From contig NZ_JAQIBD010000002.1 of assembly GCF_030347965.1 (NCBI RefSeq), forward strand, positions 453,461 through 517,460: 64,000 bases of DNA. Direction: 5' to 3'. This stretch comes from Sulfurovum zhangzhouensis. GTDB taxonomy: Bacteria > Campylobacterota > Campylobacteria > Campylobacterales > Sulfurovaceae. Positions 1-9,303 of this stretch are shown piece after piece. The position numbers and the translations under genes are program-made. Positions within the stretch are counted from its first letter, which is position 1. The number at the start of each line of letters is the position of its first letter. The notes below the pieces were generated by a model, which worked only from the letters and a program-made list of their open reading frames with translations, did not search any database and was not told the DNA's origin.

Positions 1-3000
1 GATTGCCATGGGTTGAATGATCAAAGCCTGACCGCTGGCAAAGAAGATCAATGATGAAAGTCCCAGTAGCGTGGTAATAGATGTTAACAGGATCGGTCTA
101 AGCCTATGCCCAGCCTTTTCCATCATCTCAGCATAGTTTTTGCTGCCTTTAATGAAATCCAGCATGATAATTCCATCATTGACCACAACCCCTGCAAGCC
201 CTATCAGTCCCATCACACCCGGCATCGTAAGATTGATACCCATGACATATGCACCAACCAATGCCCCTAAGATAGAAAGCGGGATCGTTGAGATAATGAT
301 CAGAGGAAGAATTAAAGAGTTGAACATCCATACCAAAGAGATAAAGATAAGGAATATAGCGATGAGAGCTGCTTGGCTCATCTCTCTTTTCATCTGCTTG
401 TTTTCCTTTTCTTCTCCCTTGATAATGACCTTCAAGCCCTCTTTTTCAAACATTTCAAGCATTGGGTTGATCTTTTTCATCACTTCGGTAGCCAAAACTT
501 TCTTACTGTCCACTCTTGCCGTAACGGTACTCACCCTCTGACCATCTTCTTTGTATATCTTTACAAAACTCTTCTGATAATTAAAATCACATATTTCGGA
601 AAGCTTTACGACGTTTTGTCCGTCGGGAGTCGTCAGTGTCACCGAACCGATCTGGAGGTACTGATCCTTCCTAGGGTCTTCAATACGTAAACGCACCAGT
701 CCAGTATCGTTGAACATTTTTCCATATTCAGCTTTTAAAAACAGACCTTTAAGCTCGGAGGTTACATAGGTTTCGGTAAAGCCCAGCATTTGCCCGTATT
801 CGTTGATGCGGAGTTTGAGCTCACGCACCCCCTCTTTTGCATCATCAGCTATGTCAAAAACGCCGTCAATTTTGCCTAGCTCTTTTTTCAGTTCAGCTAA
901 AGCCTCAAGTTTTTTATCTTCATCTTTACTGCTCAGTCCTATCTCTATATCATGACCGACAATTCCAGTCTGCGGTACATAAAGGTTGATCTGGCTAAAA
1001 AGCTTTTGACCATTGGTAGCTTTGAGCTCTCTGAGTGCATCAACCACATCTTTTTGTGTTGCCAGTGCGATCTGCTGCGCTTTTCTTTTTCTGATCATGT
1101 CCGAACCGTCATACTCCAGTGAAAAAATCGGGTTTATAAAAGTATCAATGAAATTTTCAGGGGCTTTTTCATGTAAATTGATAAAGATATGAAAAAGGTT
1201 GCTTCCCGTCTCAAAGGTCTGGTCGGAATTCATATAAAAGCCGACAACCGACGTGATCGAAGAGGTCTCTTCAGCATCATAGTACTGTAATAACTCTTTC
1301 TCGATCTTAGCCACTATCTCTTCTGTATCTTCAAGTTTATTGTTCACATCCACTTTACCGTTTAGATAGAGTTGTGTCGTATCAAATTCCGGGAAAAGCT
1401 GGAATTTAGTAATGTTCATCATCAATACCGTCATCAATAAGATAGCTCCCACCAAAGAGAACAAGGAAAAAACCTTTCTTTGTGTAAAAGGTTTGAGTAT
1501 TTTGTAGAGGATGCGGTAAGTATTTTCTTCGACCAGCCTTGGCAGGGAAGCCTTAAGCACTGATTGTTTTGTTTTGAGCCTTTCAAATGCTGTAGTCAAA
1601 ACTGAATTCTTTTTGGTATAGAGCAGTGCCCCAAGTATACTCGCATACGCCTTATCCATTTTGATCCAAAAATCATTTCTGCTATGTTCTTTGTCAGCAT
1701 CCCTCATCGTAAAGAACTCTTTGGAGTGCAGCGGTAGGAAATAGAAAGCTTCAAAGAGAGAACTGAGCAGCAAAATAGAGATCATGACAGGCAAGACCTT
1801 CATGAACATTCCCATCTGACCACTCATGATAAGTAACGGCAAAAAAGCAAAGACCGTTGTCATCGTTGCCGTCAGTACAGCAGGGAACATCTCTACTGCA
1901 CCATCGATAGCCGCCTGCCTTGCAGACTTACCCATCTCCATATGCCTAAAGATATTCTCTGCTACTACGATCGCTTCATCCACCAGCATCCCCAGAGCGA
2001 TGAGTGCACCAAGCAAGGTCAGCATATTAAGACTGTAGCCCATCTGATCAGCACCAATCAGGGTTATCATAAAACTTGCAGGGATCCCAACAGCCACTAC
2101 CAATGCAATCTTATAGTTCACACTCATAAAAAGTGCCATAAACACCAGGATCAGACCAAAAAAGATATTGGAAGAGACAAGGTTGAGACGGTTTTTGATC
2201 CAGATAGAGGTATCCGTATAAGCTTCAAGAGTAACATCTTTATACTCTTTTTGCATCTGAGAGAGCATCGCTTTGATCTCTTTGCTCAAGGCAATGGCAT
2301 TTCCGTCTTTGGTTTTACTGATATCCAGGGAAACATTACGTTTTCCGTTAAAATGAGAGATCTGAACGGTATCACTCAATCCAAAACTGACTTTCGCGAT
2401 ATCTCCTACCCGTACCCTTTTACCATTCACAGTGATAAGTGTGTCTTCCAGTGCTTTCGCACTCTTTTCTCCATTGATCGTAGAGATATAAAGGTGGTTT
2501 CCTTTCTGCTCCAGAGTACCGATCGGGAAAATCGAACTCAATGCGCCGATGGATCGGTAGACCGATTCTTTTGGTAGATCATATGCAATAAGCTTTTGTT
2601 CATCAATACTGATAAGTACCTCATCATCCGCTTCTCCACGTATGAGGATATCGCTTAACTCTTTGAAGCTGCTCAGACGGCTTTTAATTTCATCGGCAAT
2701 ATCGAGTAACTCTTTTTGTGGTCTATCACCCGAGATCGCAACCAATAGCAGTGGAAAATTATGCACAGTGATCTTTGCGATAGGTTCATCCATATCCGTA
2801 GGCAAATCTCGTCTGATATTGGCAATAACATCTTTAACATCACTAAGTACCAATTGGTTATCACTTCCAGGTTTGATATCCGCTTTAATGGAAAAAAGTC
2901 CGTTTTGAATAATCGTATCAATGTTACTTATTTCTGAGATACTTTTTAGTTCATCTTCTATATTCTTAACCGCCATCTTATCGAGTACGTCTGCACTGGC

Positions 3001-3165
3001 ACCCGGATATCCCCCTGTGATACTTATCTGGTCAAGGTTTGAAGGGGGGAATATCTCTTTAGGAATATTTTGATAAGAAAAGATAGACAAAAGCAGCAAA
3101 AAGGCCAGTAGTATATGATTGATAATGGGCCTGTCTATCGCAAAAGTGATAAAAGAACGTATCAT
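1..3165 (-). CDS. RND efflux transporter permease (AcrB-type), 3' end outside window
   Basis: Inner-membrane proton-driven efflux pump subunit. I read 1055 codons from the ATG at 3165 to the left edge, about the full length of the family, so only a short C-terminus is missing. It begins with an N-terminal membrane helix (MIRSFITFAIDRPIINHILL), followed by a large periplasmic porter region. TM4 reads GMLVDEAIVVAENI, so the second Asp of the usual proton-relay DD pair is Glu. A later helix reads GVVVNDGIIMLDF, where AcrB has its TM10 Lys; the N-D form is known in another RND subclass. A GAGGGGGAA ribosome site precedes the start. The gene follows the FtsL-like gene after 1 base, so it is co-transcribed with rsmH. 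No adaptor gene adjoins it inside the window. Substrate cannot be told from sequence. Confidence 0.93.
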   Translation of the reverse strand, partial: MIRSFITFAIDRPIINHILLAFLLLLSIFSYQNIPKEIFPPSNLDQISITGGYPGASADVLDKMAVKNIEDELKSISEISNIDTIIQNGLFSIKADIKPGSDNQLVLSDVKDVIANIRRDLPTDMDEPIAKITVHNFPLLLVAISGDRPQKELLDIADEIKSRLSSFKELSDILIRGEADDEVLISIDEQKLIAYDLPKESVYRSIGALSSIFPIGTLEQKGNHLYISTINGEKSAKALEDTLITVNGKRVRVGDIAKVSFGLSDTVQISHFNGKRNVSLDISKTKDGNAIALSKEIKAMLSQMQKEYKDVTLEAYTDTSIWIKNRLNLVSSNIFFGLILVFMALFMSVNYKIALVVAVGIPASFMITLIGADQMGYSLNMLTLLGALIALGMLVDEAIVVAENIFRHMEMGKSARQAAIDGAVEMFPAVLTATMTTVFAFLPLLIMSGQMGMFMKVLPVMISILLLSSLFEAFYFLPLHSKEFFTMRDADKEHSRNDFWIKMDKAYASILGALLYTKKNSVLTTAFERLKTKQSVLKASLPRLVEENTYRILYKILKPFTQRKVFSLFSLVGAILLMTVLMMNITKFQLFPEFDTTQLYLNGKVDVNNKLEDTEEIVAKIEKELLQYYDAEETSSITSVVGFYMNSDQTFETGSNLFHIFINLHEKAPENFIDTFINPIFSLEYDGSDMIRKRKAQQIALATQKDVVDALRELKATNGQKLFSQINLYVPQTGIVGHDIEIGLSSKDEDKKLEALAELKKELGKIDGVFDIADDAKEGVRELKLRINEYGQMLGFTETYVTSELKGLFLKAEYGKMFNDTGLVRLRIEDPRKDQYLQIGSVTLTTPDGQNVVKLSEICDFNYQKSFVKIYKEDGQRVSTVTARVDSKKVLATEVMKKINPMLEMFEKEGLKVIIKGEEKENKQMKREMSQAALIAIFLIFISLVWMFNSLILPLIIISTIPLSILGALVGAYVMGINLTMPGVMGLIGLAGVVVNDGIIMLDFIKGSKNYAEMMEKAGHRLRPILLTSITTLLGLSSLIFFASGQALIIQPMAI

Positions 3166-3166
3166 G

Positions 3167-3439
3167 TTATTCCCCCTCTTTGATCACAAAGATCGTATCT
3201 GTTACCCTATTTTTGAATTTCAATGCTTCAACCTTCTGTTCAAGCAGTTGCCTCTCTACTTTCAGTACAGAGACATGCTGCTGCAGACGATTGACCTCCC
3301 TGCTCTCATAATAGATCTGGTTACTCAAATAGATCTTTATCATACTAAGTATTAACACAATCGCCATAGAGATCATAATGATCATAAACATTTTGAAAGT
3401 GATGCCGTTGGGTGCTTTACTTTTTCTCTTCACAGCCAT
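3167..3439 (-). CDS. FtsL/DivIC-like cell-division membrane protein
   Basis: A 90-residue bitopic protein with a basic N-terminus, one membrane helix (about residues 16-38) and a heptad-rich segment rich in Leu, Val and Gln (about 45-80), the layout of FtsL/DivIC septum proteins. Sequence identity with FtsL is always low. The call rests mainly on topology and on position directly after rsmH, the place of ftsL in the classical division cluster. Its ATG overlaps the rsmH stop by one base (TAATG), indicating translational coupling. No ftsI follows; an RND pump does. It could be another small coiled-coil membrane protein. Confidence 0.7.
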   Translation of the reverse strand: MAVKRKSKAPNGITFKMFMIIMISMAIVLILSMIKIYLSNQIYYESREVNRLQQHVSVLKVERQLLEQKVEALKFKNRVTDTIFVIKEGE

Positions 3440-4362
3440 TAACTACTCTTTGTAAATCTAAAACTTCTTAGTTTTGCTGACCGGCTGCGAGGATTGGTTT
3501 TTAGTTCTTCTTTCCCAGCAGTGATAGGTTTACGTTTGATTGGCTTGCCAAGTGCATGATCATTACCACAAGTACATCGCATTGCCTGAGGATCACAGAT
3601 ACAAGAAGTGCTCCATTTTTTAAAGCGGTTCTTCACCAATCTATCTTCTAGTGAATGGAAAGTAATAAGTGAAACGATCTCATCCTCATAATGTTTTTCT
3701 TCCAATGCATCCAATAATCCCTCGATCTCACCAAGTTCATTATTGACTTCTATACGTATTGCCTGGAACATCAAGGTTGCAGGGTGTATCTTACCATGAC
3801 TTCCCAAAACATCTACGGCGATCTGTGCCAGTTCTTTCGCTGAATTGATCGGAGCACGGCTTCGCGCTTCTACGACAGCTGCTGCTAATTTCTTGTAGGG
3901 TTTAACCTCACCATACATGTCAAAGATATATTCCAGCTTCTCTTTTGGATATTCATTGACAACTTCATATGCACTCAGCGGTGCTGATGCATCCATGCGC
4001 ATATCAAGTGTTTCAGAGTTAAAACTAAATCCCCTCTCCATCTTGTCAAGCTGCAATGAAGAGACGCCAAAGTCTGCCAGAACACCTGTAACAGGACTCT
4101 CACTTAGTGTAGGGAAGACAGTTGCAAATGTTCCTTTATAGAGTGTACTTCTATCACTAAACGGTTCCAATCTTTTTTTGGAAAAAGCTAATGCTTCATC
4201 ATCTCTATCGATACCGATGTGTTTGATATGCCCATATCTTTTGAGCATCTCGGAACTATGCCCGGCATACCCCAAGGTACAATCAACAAAATACCCTTCT
4301 TTGATCTCTTTAAAACTTTCTAAGACCTCTTCAAGCAAAACGGGAATATGGGGAGTCTGCAA
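3439..4362 (-). CDS. rsmH: 16S rRNA (cytosine(1402)-N4)-methyltransferase RsmH
   Basis: Methylates N4 of C1402 in the 16S rRNA decoding centre using S-adenosylmethionine. The 307-residue protein has the family length and opening (HIPVLLEEVLESF), the SAM-binding DCTLGYAGHS motif near residues 27-36, the LADFGVSSLQLD block near 100-111, and a Cys-rich C-terminal stretch (CICDPQAMRCTC) followed by KPITAGKEELKTNPRSRSAKLR, all typical of RsmH/MraW. It is the first gene of a minus-strand operon with the FtsL-like gene and the RND pump. Confidence 0.97.
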   Translation of the reverse strand: MQTPHIPVLLEEVLESFKEIKEGYFVDCTLGYAGHSSEMLKRYGHIKHIGIDRDDEALAFSKKRLEPFSDRSTLYKGTFATVFPTLSESPVTGVLADFGVSSLQLDKMERGFSFNSETLDMRMDASAPLSAYEVVNEYPKEKLEYIFDMYGEVKPYKKLAAAVVEARSRAPINSAKELAQIAVDVLGSHGKIHPATLMFQAIRIEVNNELGEIEGLLDALEEKHYEDEIVSLITFHSLEDRLVKNRFKKWSTSCICDPQAMRCTCGNDHALGKPIKRKPITAGKEELKTNPRSRSAKLRSFRFTKSS

Positions 4363-4413
4363 AATAAACCTTTATTATATAAAGCATGATACATGCCCTT
4401 AAAATATCAATGC

Positions 4414-4419
4414 TATAAT
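4414..4419 (+). promoter_or_regulatory. -10 box (TATAAT) for the class II aldolase-like gene
   Basis: A perfect TATAAT lies in the 88-base divergent gap, 31 bases before the ATG at 4451. No good -35 is visible, as is usual in Campylobacterota. Confidence 0.5.
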
Positions 4420-4450
4420 AACAAAATATTCCTAACAAAGGTTGCTAGCG

Positions 4451-5023
4451 ATGGATAAACACCTTATCGAAGAGATACAACACGTTTCACTCTCATTATT
4501 CAATAAAAACTTCTTCAGTGTTTACCATGGCTCGATCTCAGCACGTATCTCAACCAACCAGTTCATTATCAACCGTAGAGATACGATCCTAGATGAAGTG
4601 ACAGAACACTGTATGGTTAGACTTGACTATAACCAAAGAGACTATAGATGGTCTGAAGCAAGTCAGGATGTCTATATCCATGAGCATATTTACGAAACGC
4701 TTCCAAATGCCAAATATATATCTTTTACAATGCCGCCATATGCAACTGCCTACTCTCTAAAACACGGTAAAGTCTCTCCTCAGGACTATCATGGGAAGAA
4801 AGTGTTAGGGGATATCATTATTTATGATCCTAGAAATGTGGATGATTGGATGGAAAGAGCACAGTATGAGATCCCAAAATTTTTCCAAAACCATGAAACC
4901 CATCTGATGCTTATCAAAGGTTTTGGAGTAATTTCCTATGATAGGGATATCACGGAAATGGCAAAAAAAGTCTCTGTGCTGGAAAACTCCTGCCGGCTTT
5001 TAGCACTAAGTGCAAACCTCTAA
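4451..5023 (+). CDS. Class II aldolase/adducin N-terminal domain protein
   Basis: A 190-residue protein of the zinc-dependent class II aldolase/adducin fold. Visible family features are the early NKNFFSVYHGSISARIS segment, the IHEHIYE pair of histidines in mid-protein and HETHLMLIKGFGVI near the C-terminus. The substrate cannot be read from sequence; relatives act on sugar phosphates such as fuculose- or ribulose-phosphate. An in-frame TTG three codons upstream exists, but the ATG at 4451 has an AAAGG ribosome site at a suitable distance. The gene stands alone, divergent from rsmH. Confidence 0.8.
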   Translation: MDKHLIEEIQHVSLSLFNKNFFSVYHGSISARISTNQFIINRRDTILDEVTEHCMVRLDYNQRDYRWSEASQDVYIHEHIYETLPNAKYISFTMPPYATAYSLKHGKVSPQDYHGKKVLGDIIIYDPRNVDDWMERAQYEIPKFFQNHETHLMLIKGFGVISYDRDITEMAKKVSVLENSCRLLALSANL

Positions 5024-5142
5024 GAGATAGCTGATCGTGTAAATGAAGGTTGAATGAATTGACACTGAAGTAATATTACTACTGATTATTCTCTCTTTTA
5101 AGTATTACACATAAATACGCATAAATGTAAACTTACTTCTGC

Positions 5143-5148
5143 TATACT
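5143..5148 (+). promoter_or_regulatory. -10 box (TATACT) for the Sel1-repeat gene
   Basis: TATACT lies 37 bases before the ATG at 5186. The 160-base gap also holds a perfect 12-bp palindrome (AGTAATATTACT, 5069-5080) of unknown meaning. Confidence 0.4.
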
Positions 5149-5185
5149 CTAAATCAATTTGACAAACTGTAAACCGGATAATAAA

Positions 5186-6439
5186 ATGAATCAAACCAAA
5201 AAAAGACTAAGTATCATCAACCTGGCTATATCTATTACAGATATTGAAACGATTCAATTACAAATTGCAAAATTAAGACTTATTAGAACAGATACTAAAA
5301 TCCAGAAAATCATCGATGCCCTTGAATCAGAAAGTTATGCACTGGCTCAAAACCTTATACAAGAGTATATCGATACACCAATACAGGAAATCCATCAACG
5401 AGTTTCAAACGGACATCACAAACGCTCCTATTCACAAAGAGAACTAGAGCTTATCGAGCAATTTGATCTTTTTCTTACAGATGAGAGTTATGAAGATCAA
5501 AGTGAAATAGTAGATATCAACCAATATTTACAAACTTCTGCTGCATCATCCAAAGAAAAAACAGAAGTTGATTTTGACAAACTGCTTGACATAGAAGAAA
5601 GCAGGCCAGAAGAGGAAGAAGAAGTGTATTTTTCTGCATTTGAGGAAGAAGCTCTTAGTTCCGAATCTGACACATATCTACCTGAACCAGTCTCAACAGC
5701 TGATACGACTTTTGAAGATAGTAGTTTATTACATGAAGAGCAGATCGCAACACCAATTTACGATGAAGCTCTTGCAGTAGAGACTACTGACAATACTACT
5801 ATGTTAGCAGAGCAAGCAACAGAGATGACAGCAGCTTATGAAAAGGCATTAAAGCCGTCCAACGCTCAAGAGATATCAGATGAAACGATCACTGCACGAA
5901 ATAAAAATACAAAATATCGGCCTATTTTCTCTATCAAACAGCAGTTTCTTGATGCATCCCAGAAATACCCTCTGCTTGTCAACAGTACACAACCTTACGA
6001 CTCTGTAACAGAATGGATAGATCAAATTAGTCATGAGCATGGCTATGCCAAAAGCGATGTAGAAAAAACGGTAATTAATGCGTTAAAATTAGCCGAAGAA
6101 GAGACTGCTTTCCAAAGGTCTGAGGCAGCAGAACTTCTACTTTTATCAGGTCTTACCGAAGATGAGTTCGGACAATTGATCTTGGCGAGAGAGTTTTTCA
6201 AAGGAAGACTTTTTGAAAAAAACATATCTGAAGCCTTTAAACGGATAGAGCAGTTGGCAAGCAGGGAATATCCTGAAGCGATCTGTGATCTTGCACAGTT
6301 TTACGAACATGGTGTGGGAACAAAGAAAAATAAAAAAACTGCAAAAGAGCTTTATGAAAAAGCAATGCACTTTGGGATCAAACGTGCACAAAGACATTTT
6401 CAACGCTTAAGTAAAGAGAGCGGTCTGTTCTCTTTTTAG
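5186..6439 (+). CDS. Sel1-repeat (TPR-like) protein, acidic middle region
   Basis: A 417-residue, probably cytoplasmic protein with no signal peptide or membrane helix. The N-terminal ~120 residues look helical. Residues ~130-260 are acidic and low in complexity (runs of Glu, Asp and Ser), probably disordered. The C-terminus has a Sel1-type repeat (EAICDLAQFYEHGVGTKKNKKTAKELYEKAMHFG), normally a protein-protein interaction module. The ATG at 5186 is preferred over an in-frame TTG at 5159, which has no ribosome site. The 3' end overlaps the convergent bioA by 4 bases. Function unknown. Confidence 0.75.
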   Translation: MNQTKKRLSIINLAISITDIETIQLQIAKLRLIRTDTKIQKIIDALESESYALAQNLIQEYIDTPIQEIHQRVSNGHHKRSYSQRELELIEQFDLFLTDESYEDQSEIVDINQYLQTSAASSKEKTEVDFDKLLDIEESRPEEEEEVYFSAFEEEALSSESDTYLPEPVSTADTTFEDSSLLHEEQIATPIYDEALAVETTDNTTMLAEQATEMTAAYEKALKPSNAQEISDETITARNKNTKYRPIFSIKQQFLDASQKYPLLVNSTQPYDSVTEWIDQISHEHGYAKSDVEKTVINALKLAEEETAFQRSEAAELLLLSGLTEDEFGQLILAREFFKGRLFEKNISEAFKRIEQLASREYPEAICDLAQFYEHGVGTKKNKKTAKELYEKAMHFGIKRAQRHFQRLSKESGLFSF

Positions 6440-7749
6440 GACTCTTTGTTTACTTTTGCTATGCCTTCCCAGGCTACATCAACCATTTTATCAATCTCCT
6501 CATACGAGATCGTATATGGTGGCATAAAATAAACAACATGCCCCAAAGGCCTGAGCAACACACCTCGTGTCAAGGCATACTTATATACACTGATACCGAT
6601 CCGATCTTCAGCACTATACCCTTGTAGCTCAATTGCCGTGATCATCCCCTGTTGTCTTATCTCTTTCACATTTGAAAGTTCGGCTATTTTTTCAGCTCTT
6701 TCAAGTATATAACGGCTTTTCTTTTCATTATTGCCAAGGACATCATCCTTTTCAAAGAGCTCCAATGTTGCAAGCGCTGCTGTACAGGCAAGAGGATTTC
6801 CTGTATAAGAGTGAGAATGCAAGAAAGCTTTATACTCATTATAGTCACAATAAAAAGCACTGTAAACTTCATCAGTTGTCATCACAACAGATAGCGGCAG
6901 ATAACCTCCGGTCAACCCTTTGGAAAGTGTCATAAAATCAGGTGAAATACCTGCATGGTCACAGGCGAACATTTTCCCTGTTCTACCAAAACCTGTCATA
7001 ATCTCATCAGTGATCAAATGTACACCGTACTTCCTGGTCAATTCCCTGGCTCCGATTAGATATGCCGGATGATACATATGCATATTCCCCGCTCCCTGTA
7101 CAAGCGGTTCCAAGATCAAAGCAGCAATTTCATCAGCTTGATCATGCAATACTTTTTCTAAGATACTGAGGGCCGCTTCAGCAGCTTCTTGAGTTTGATC
7201 TACCGGCACAGGTACCTGTTTATTGGCAATAAGCAACGGTTCATATGTTTCCTTATACAGTGCTACATCTCCCACACTTAATGCACCTATTGTCTCTCCA
7301 TGATAAGAGTTTGTCAATGATAAAAAAACCGGTTTTTTCTTTCCGTTATTAAGATGAAAATGATAGCTCATCTTGAGTGCTGCTTCAACAGCACTTGAAC
7401 CGTTATCCACATAAAAAACCTTAGCTAGTCCCTCAGGGGTGATATTTACAAGCTTATGTGCCAACTCTATAGCAGGTTCATGAGTAAAGCCAGCCAAAAG
7501 TACATGTTCAAGCTTTTCAAGCTGTGCTTTGATCTTTTCATTGATAAAAGTGTTAGAATGTCCAAACAAATTGACCCACCATGAACTCACAGCATCGATA
7601 TAGCTATTACCTTCAAAATCATAAAGATAAACCCCTTTTCCTGACTTGATAGGTATGATAGGTAAAGTCTCATGATCTTTCATCTGTGTACAGGGATGCC
7701 AGATGACTTCAAGATCCCTGTTCATCATTTCATTATTTTTAGATAGCAT
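6436..7749 (-). CDS. bioA: Adenosylmethionine-8-amino-7-oxononanoate aminotransferase BioA
   Basis: PLP-dependent class III aminotransferase making 7,8-diaminopelargonate in biotin synthesis, with SAM as usual amino donor. Supporting motifs are WHPCTQMKDHE at the N-terminus, AVSSWWVNLFGHSN, NGSSAVEAALKM (PLP phosphate cup), HGETIGALSV, the Asp of LITDEIMTGFGRTG and the Schiff-base Lys in TLSKGLTGGYLPLS. These are diagnostic of BioA rather than ArgD. Several starts are possible: TTG at 7755, ATG at 7749, ATGs at 7728 and 7725. I chose 7749 without a convincing ribosome site. No other bio gene is nearby. Confidence 0.93.
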   Translation of the reverse strand: MLSKNNEMMNRDLEVIWHPCTQMKDHETLPIIPIKSGKGVYLYDFEGNSYIDAVSSWWVNLFGHSNTFINEKIKAQLEKLEHVLLAGFTHEPAIELAHKLVNITPEGLAKVFYVDNGSSAVEAALKMSYHFHLNNGKKKPVFLSLTNSYHGETIGALSVGDVALYKETYEPLLIANKQVPVPVDQTQEAAEAALSILEKVLHDQADEIAALILEPLVQGAGNMHMYHPAYLIGARELTRKYGVHLITDEIMTGFGRTGKMFACDHAGISPDFMTLSKGLTGGYLPLSVVMTTDEVYSAFYCDYNEYKAFLHSHSYTGNPLACTAALATLELFEKDDVLGNNEKKSRYILERAEKIAELSNVKEIRQQGMITAIELQGYSAEDRIGISVYKYALTRGVLLRPLGHVVYFMPPYTISYEEIDKMVDVAWEGIAKVNKES

Positions 7750-7827
7750 CTTCAAATTACACGCTGCCCTTTTAATTTATATTAGATAGAATATTGTACA
7801 AATTTTTCAATTGAAGGCAGTTAAAGT

Positions 7828-9303
7828 ATGATAAGTTGGATGCAAAGGCACAATAAATATCTTGTATGGACGATCTGGGTAGCCACCGTCGCGTTCATCG
7901 GTGCAGGTTTTGTTGGATGGGGTAGTTATAATTTCGGATCAAAAGCAGGAAATGTAGCTAAAGTTGGAGAGATCGAAATTCCACAAAGTAAACTCAATAT
8001 GGTCTACAGTGATATGTATAATGAATACAATCAAAAAATGCAAGGTCAGCTTGATGAAGCAAAAGCAAAAGAACTGGGACTGGTACAACAAGCTTTTGCT
8101 GCGATCGAAACACAAACAAAAGTACTGAATTTTGCTAAAGAAAACGGTATCATCGTTTCAGATGAAGAGATAGCTAAAGTACTACAAAGTATCAAACTGT
8201 TTCAAAAGAATGGACAGTTCAGCAAAGAAAATTATGATCATTATTTAAAAAATCGCAGAATGACAGCTAAAACTTTTGAAGAGGCTCTGAGAGAAGAACT
8301 GACAATCTCAAAAACACTCAACCTTCTCACAACCAATGCGATGCCGTTTGAAGAAAAAGTAGTTTCATCAGCTATCAATATTGCAGACAAAATTGCATAT
8401 AAAGTGCTTACGCTTAATGATATCAAAGTGGACATCAATGATAGCGATATTCAAACATACTGGGAACTGCAAAAAGACAACTTTATGACTCCAAAACAGT
8501 ATAAACTCTCTATAGTTTGGACAGATACTACAGATACTGCTGTTACAGACGATGAACTCCAAAAACACTTCGCTGAGAACAGTTTCAACTATACGGATCA
8601 AGAAGGGAAGCAACTCTCATTTGAAGAGGCGAAAGAGAACGTTACAAATGATCTAAAACTTCAAAAGAGCAAAAAAGCAGCACAAAAAGCATATATCGCA
8701 TTTAAAAAAGGAGAGTTGTCAAGTAATGAGACATTGACACTTCCTGTTAATGATATGAAACTCTCAGCAGAGATCTGGGACGAAATTGCACAAAAAAGTG
8801 TCGGAGAGATCATGAAACCGAAAGTTGCTAATGACCGTTATGCAACCATCAAGATTGAAGAAGTGATCGAACCTAGAGTAAAGAGCTATGAAGAAGCAAA
8901 AGAAGAAACAACTGCAATGTATAAAGTAGCAATGCAACAAAAAGGTCTCTCTGAACTTGCTGAAAATACATTGCAAAATTTTGATGATATAAATGCGACA
9001 ACATCAAATTTTTTGACGCTAAATAAAAATGTCAACCTGGCTCCGTTAAATTCGGAAGAAAGTTTACAATTTATCCAAAAACTCTTTACATCGCCAGAAG
9101 AAAAAGGTATGATTAGTGTAGTGGATAAAGTTGTCATATATAATATACTGGAGCAAAAAGTGATGCCAACAGATGAAAATCAAAGTGCATCAATCAAGCA
9201 AAGGGTTGGCCAGTTAAAAAAAGGTATCTTTGAAAATAATTTCCTTCAAACACTTGACAAAAAATATCCAGTTGAAGTTTATGTACAAGGACTCACAAAT
9301 TGA
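7828..9303 (+). CDS. ppiD: PpiD-like periplasmic peptidyl-prolyl isomerase/chaperone
   Basis: A 491-residue membrane-anchored periplasmic folding factor. It opens with a short cytoplasmic stretch (MISWMQRHNKYLVW) and one membrane helix (about residues 13-33), followed by a SurA_N-type chaperone domain with KVGEIEIPQSKLN and a long helical region. A canonical parvulin active site is not obvious, so chaperone activity is safer to assign than catalysis. The gene overlaps ftsA by 3 bases. A ppiD-ftsA-ftsZ order is, as I recall, also found in Campylobacter. Confidence 0.88.
   Translation: MISWMQRHNKYLVWTIWVATVAFIGAGFVGWGSYNFGSKAGNVAKVGEIEIPQSKLNMVYSDMYNEYNQKMQGQLDEAKAKELGLVQQAFAAIETQTKVLNFAKENGIIVSDEEIAKVLQSIKLFQKNGQFSKENYDHYLKNRRMTAKTFEEALREELTISKTLNLLTTNAMPFEEKVVSSAINIADKIAYKVLTLNDIKVDINDSDIQTYWELQKDNFMTPKQYKLSIVWTDTTDTAVTDDELQKHFAENSFNYTDQEGKQLSFEEAKENVTNDLKLQKSKKAAQKAYIAFKKGELSSNETLTLPVNDMKLSAEIWDEIAQKSVGEIMKPKVANDRYATIKIEEVIEPRVKSYEEAKEETTAMYKVAMQQKGLSELAENTLQNFDDINATTSNFLTLNKNVNLAPLNSEESLQFIQKLFTSPEEKGMISVVDKVVIYNILEQKVMPTDENQSASIKQRVGQLKKGIFENNFLQTLDKKYPVEVYVQGLTN

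Noticed and set aside
140..3355. Several open frames on the plus strand across the RND gene.
   Set aside because: They are antisense shadows without ribosome sites; the minus-strand frame encodes a clear RND transporter throughout.
5069..5080. 12-bp palindrome AGTAATATTACT upstream of the Sel1-repeat gene.
   Set aside because: Short AT-rich palindromes are expected by chance at this base composition, and it lies well upstream of the promoter.
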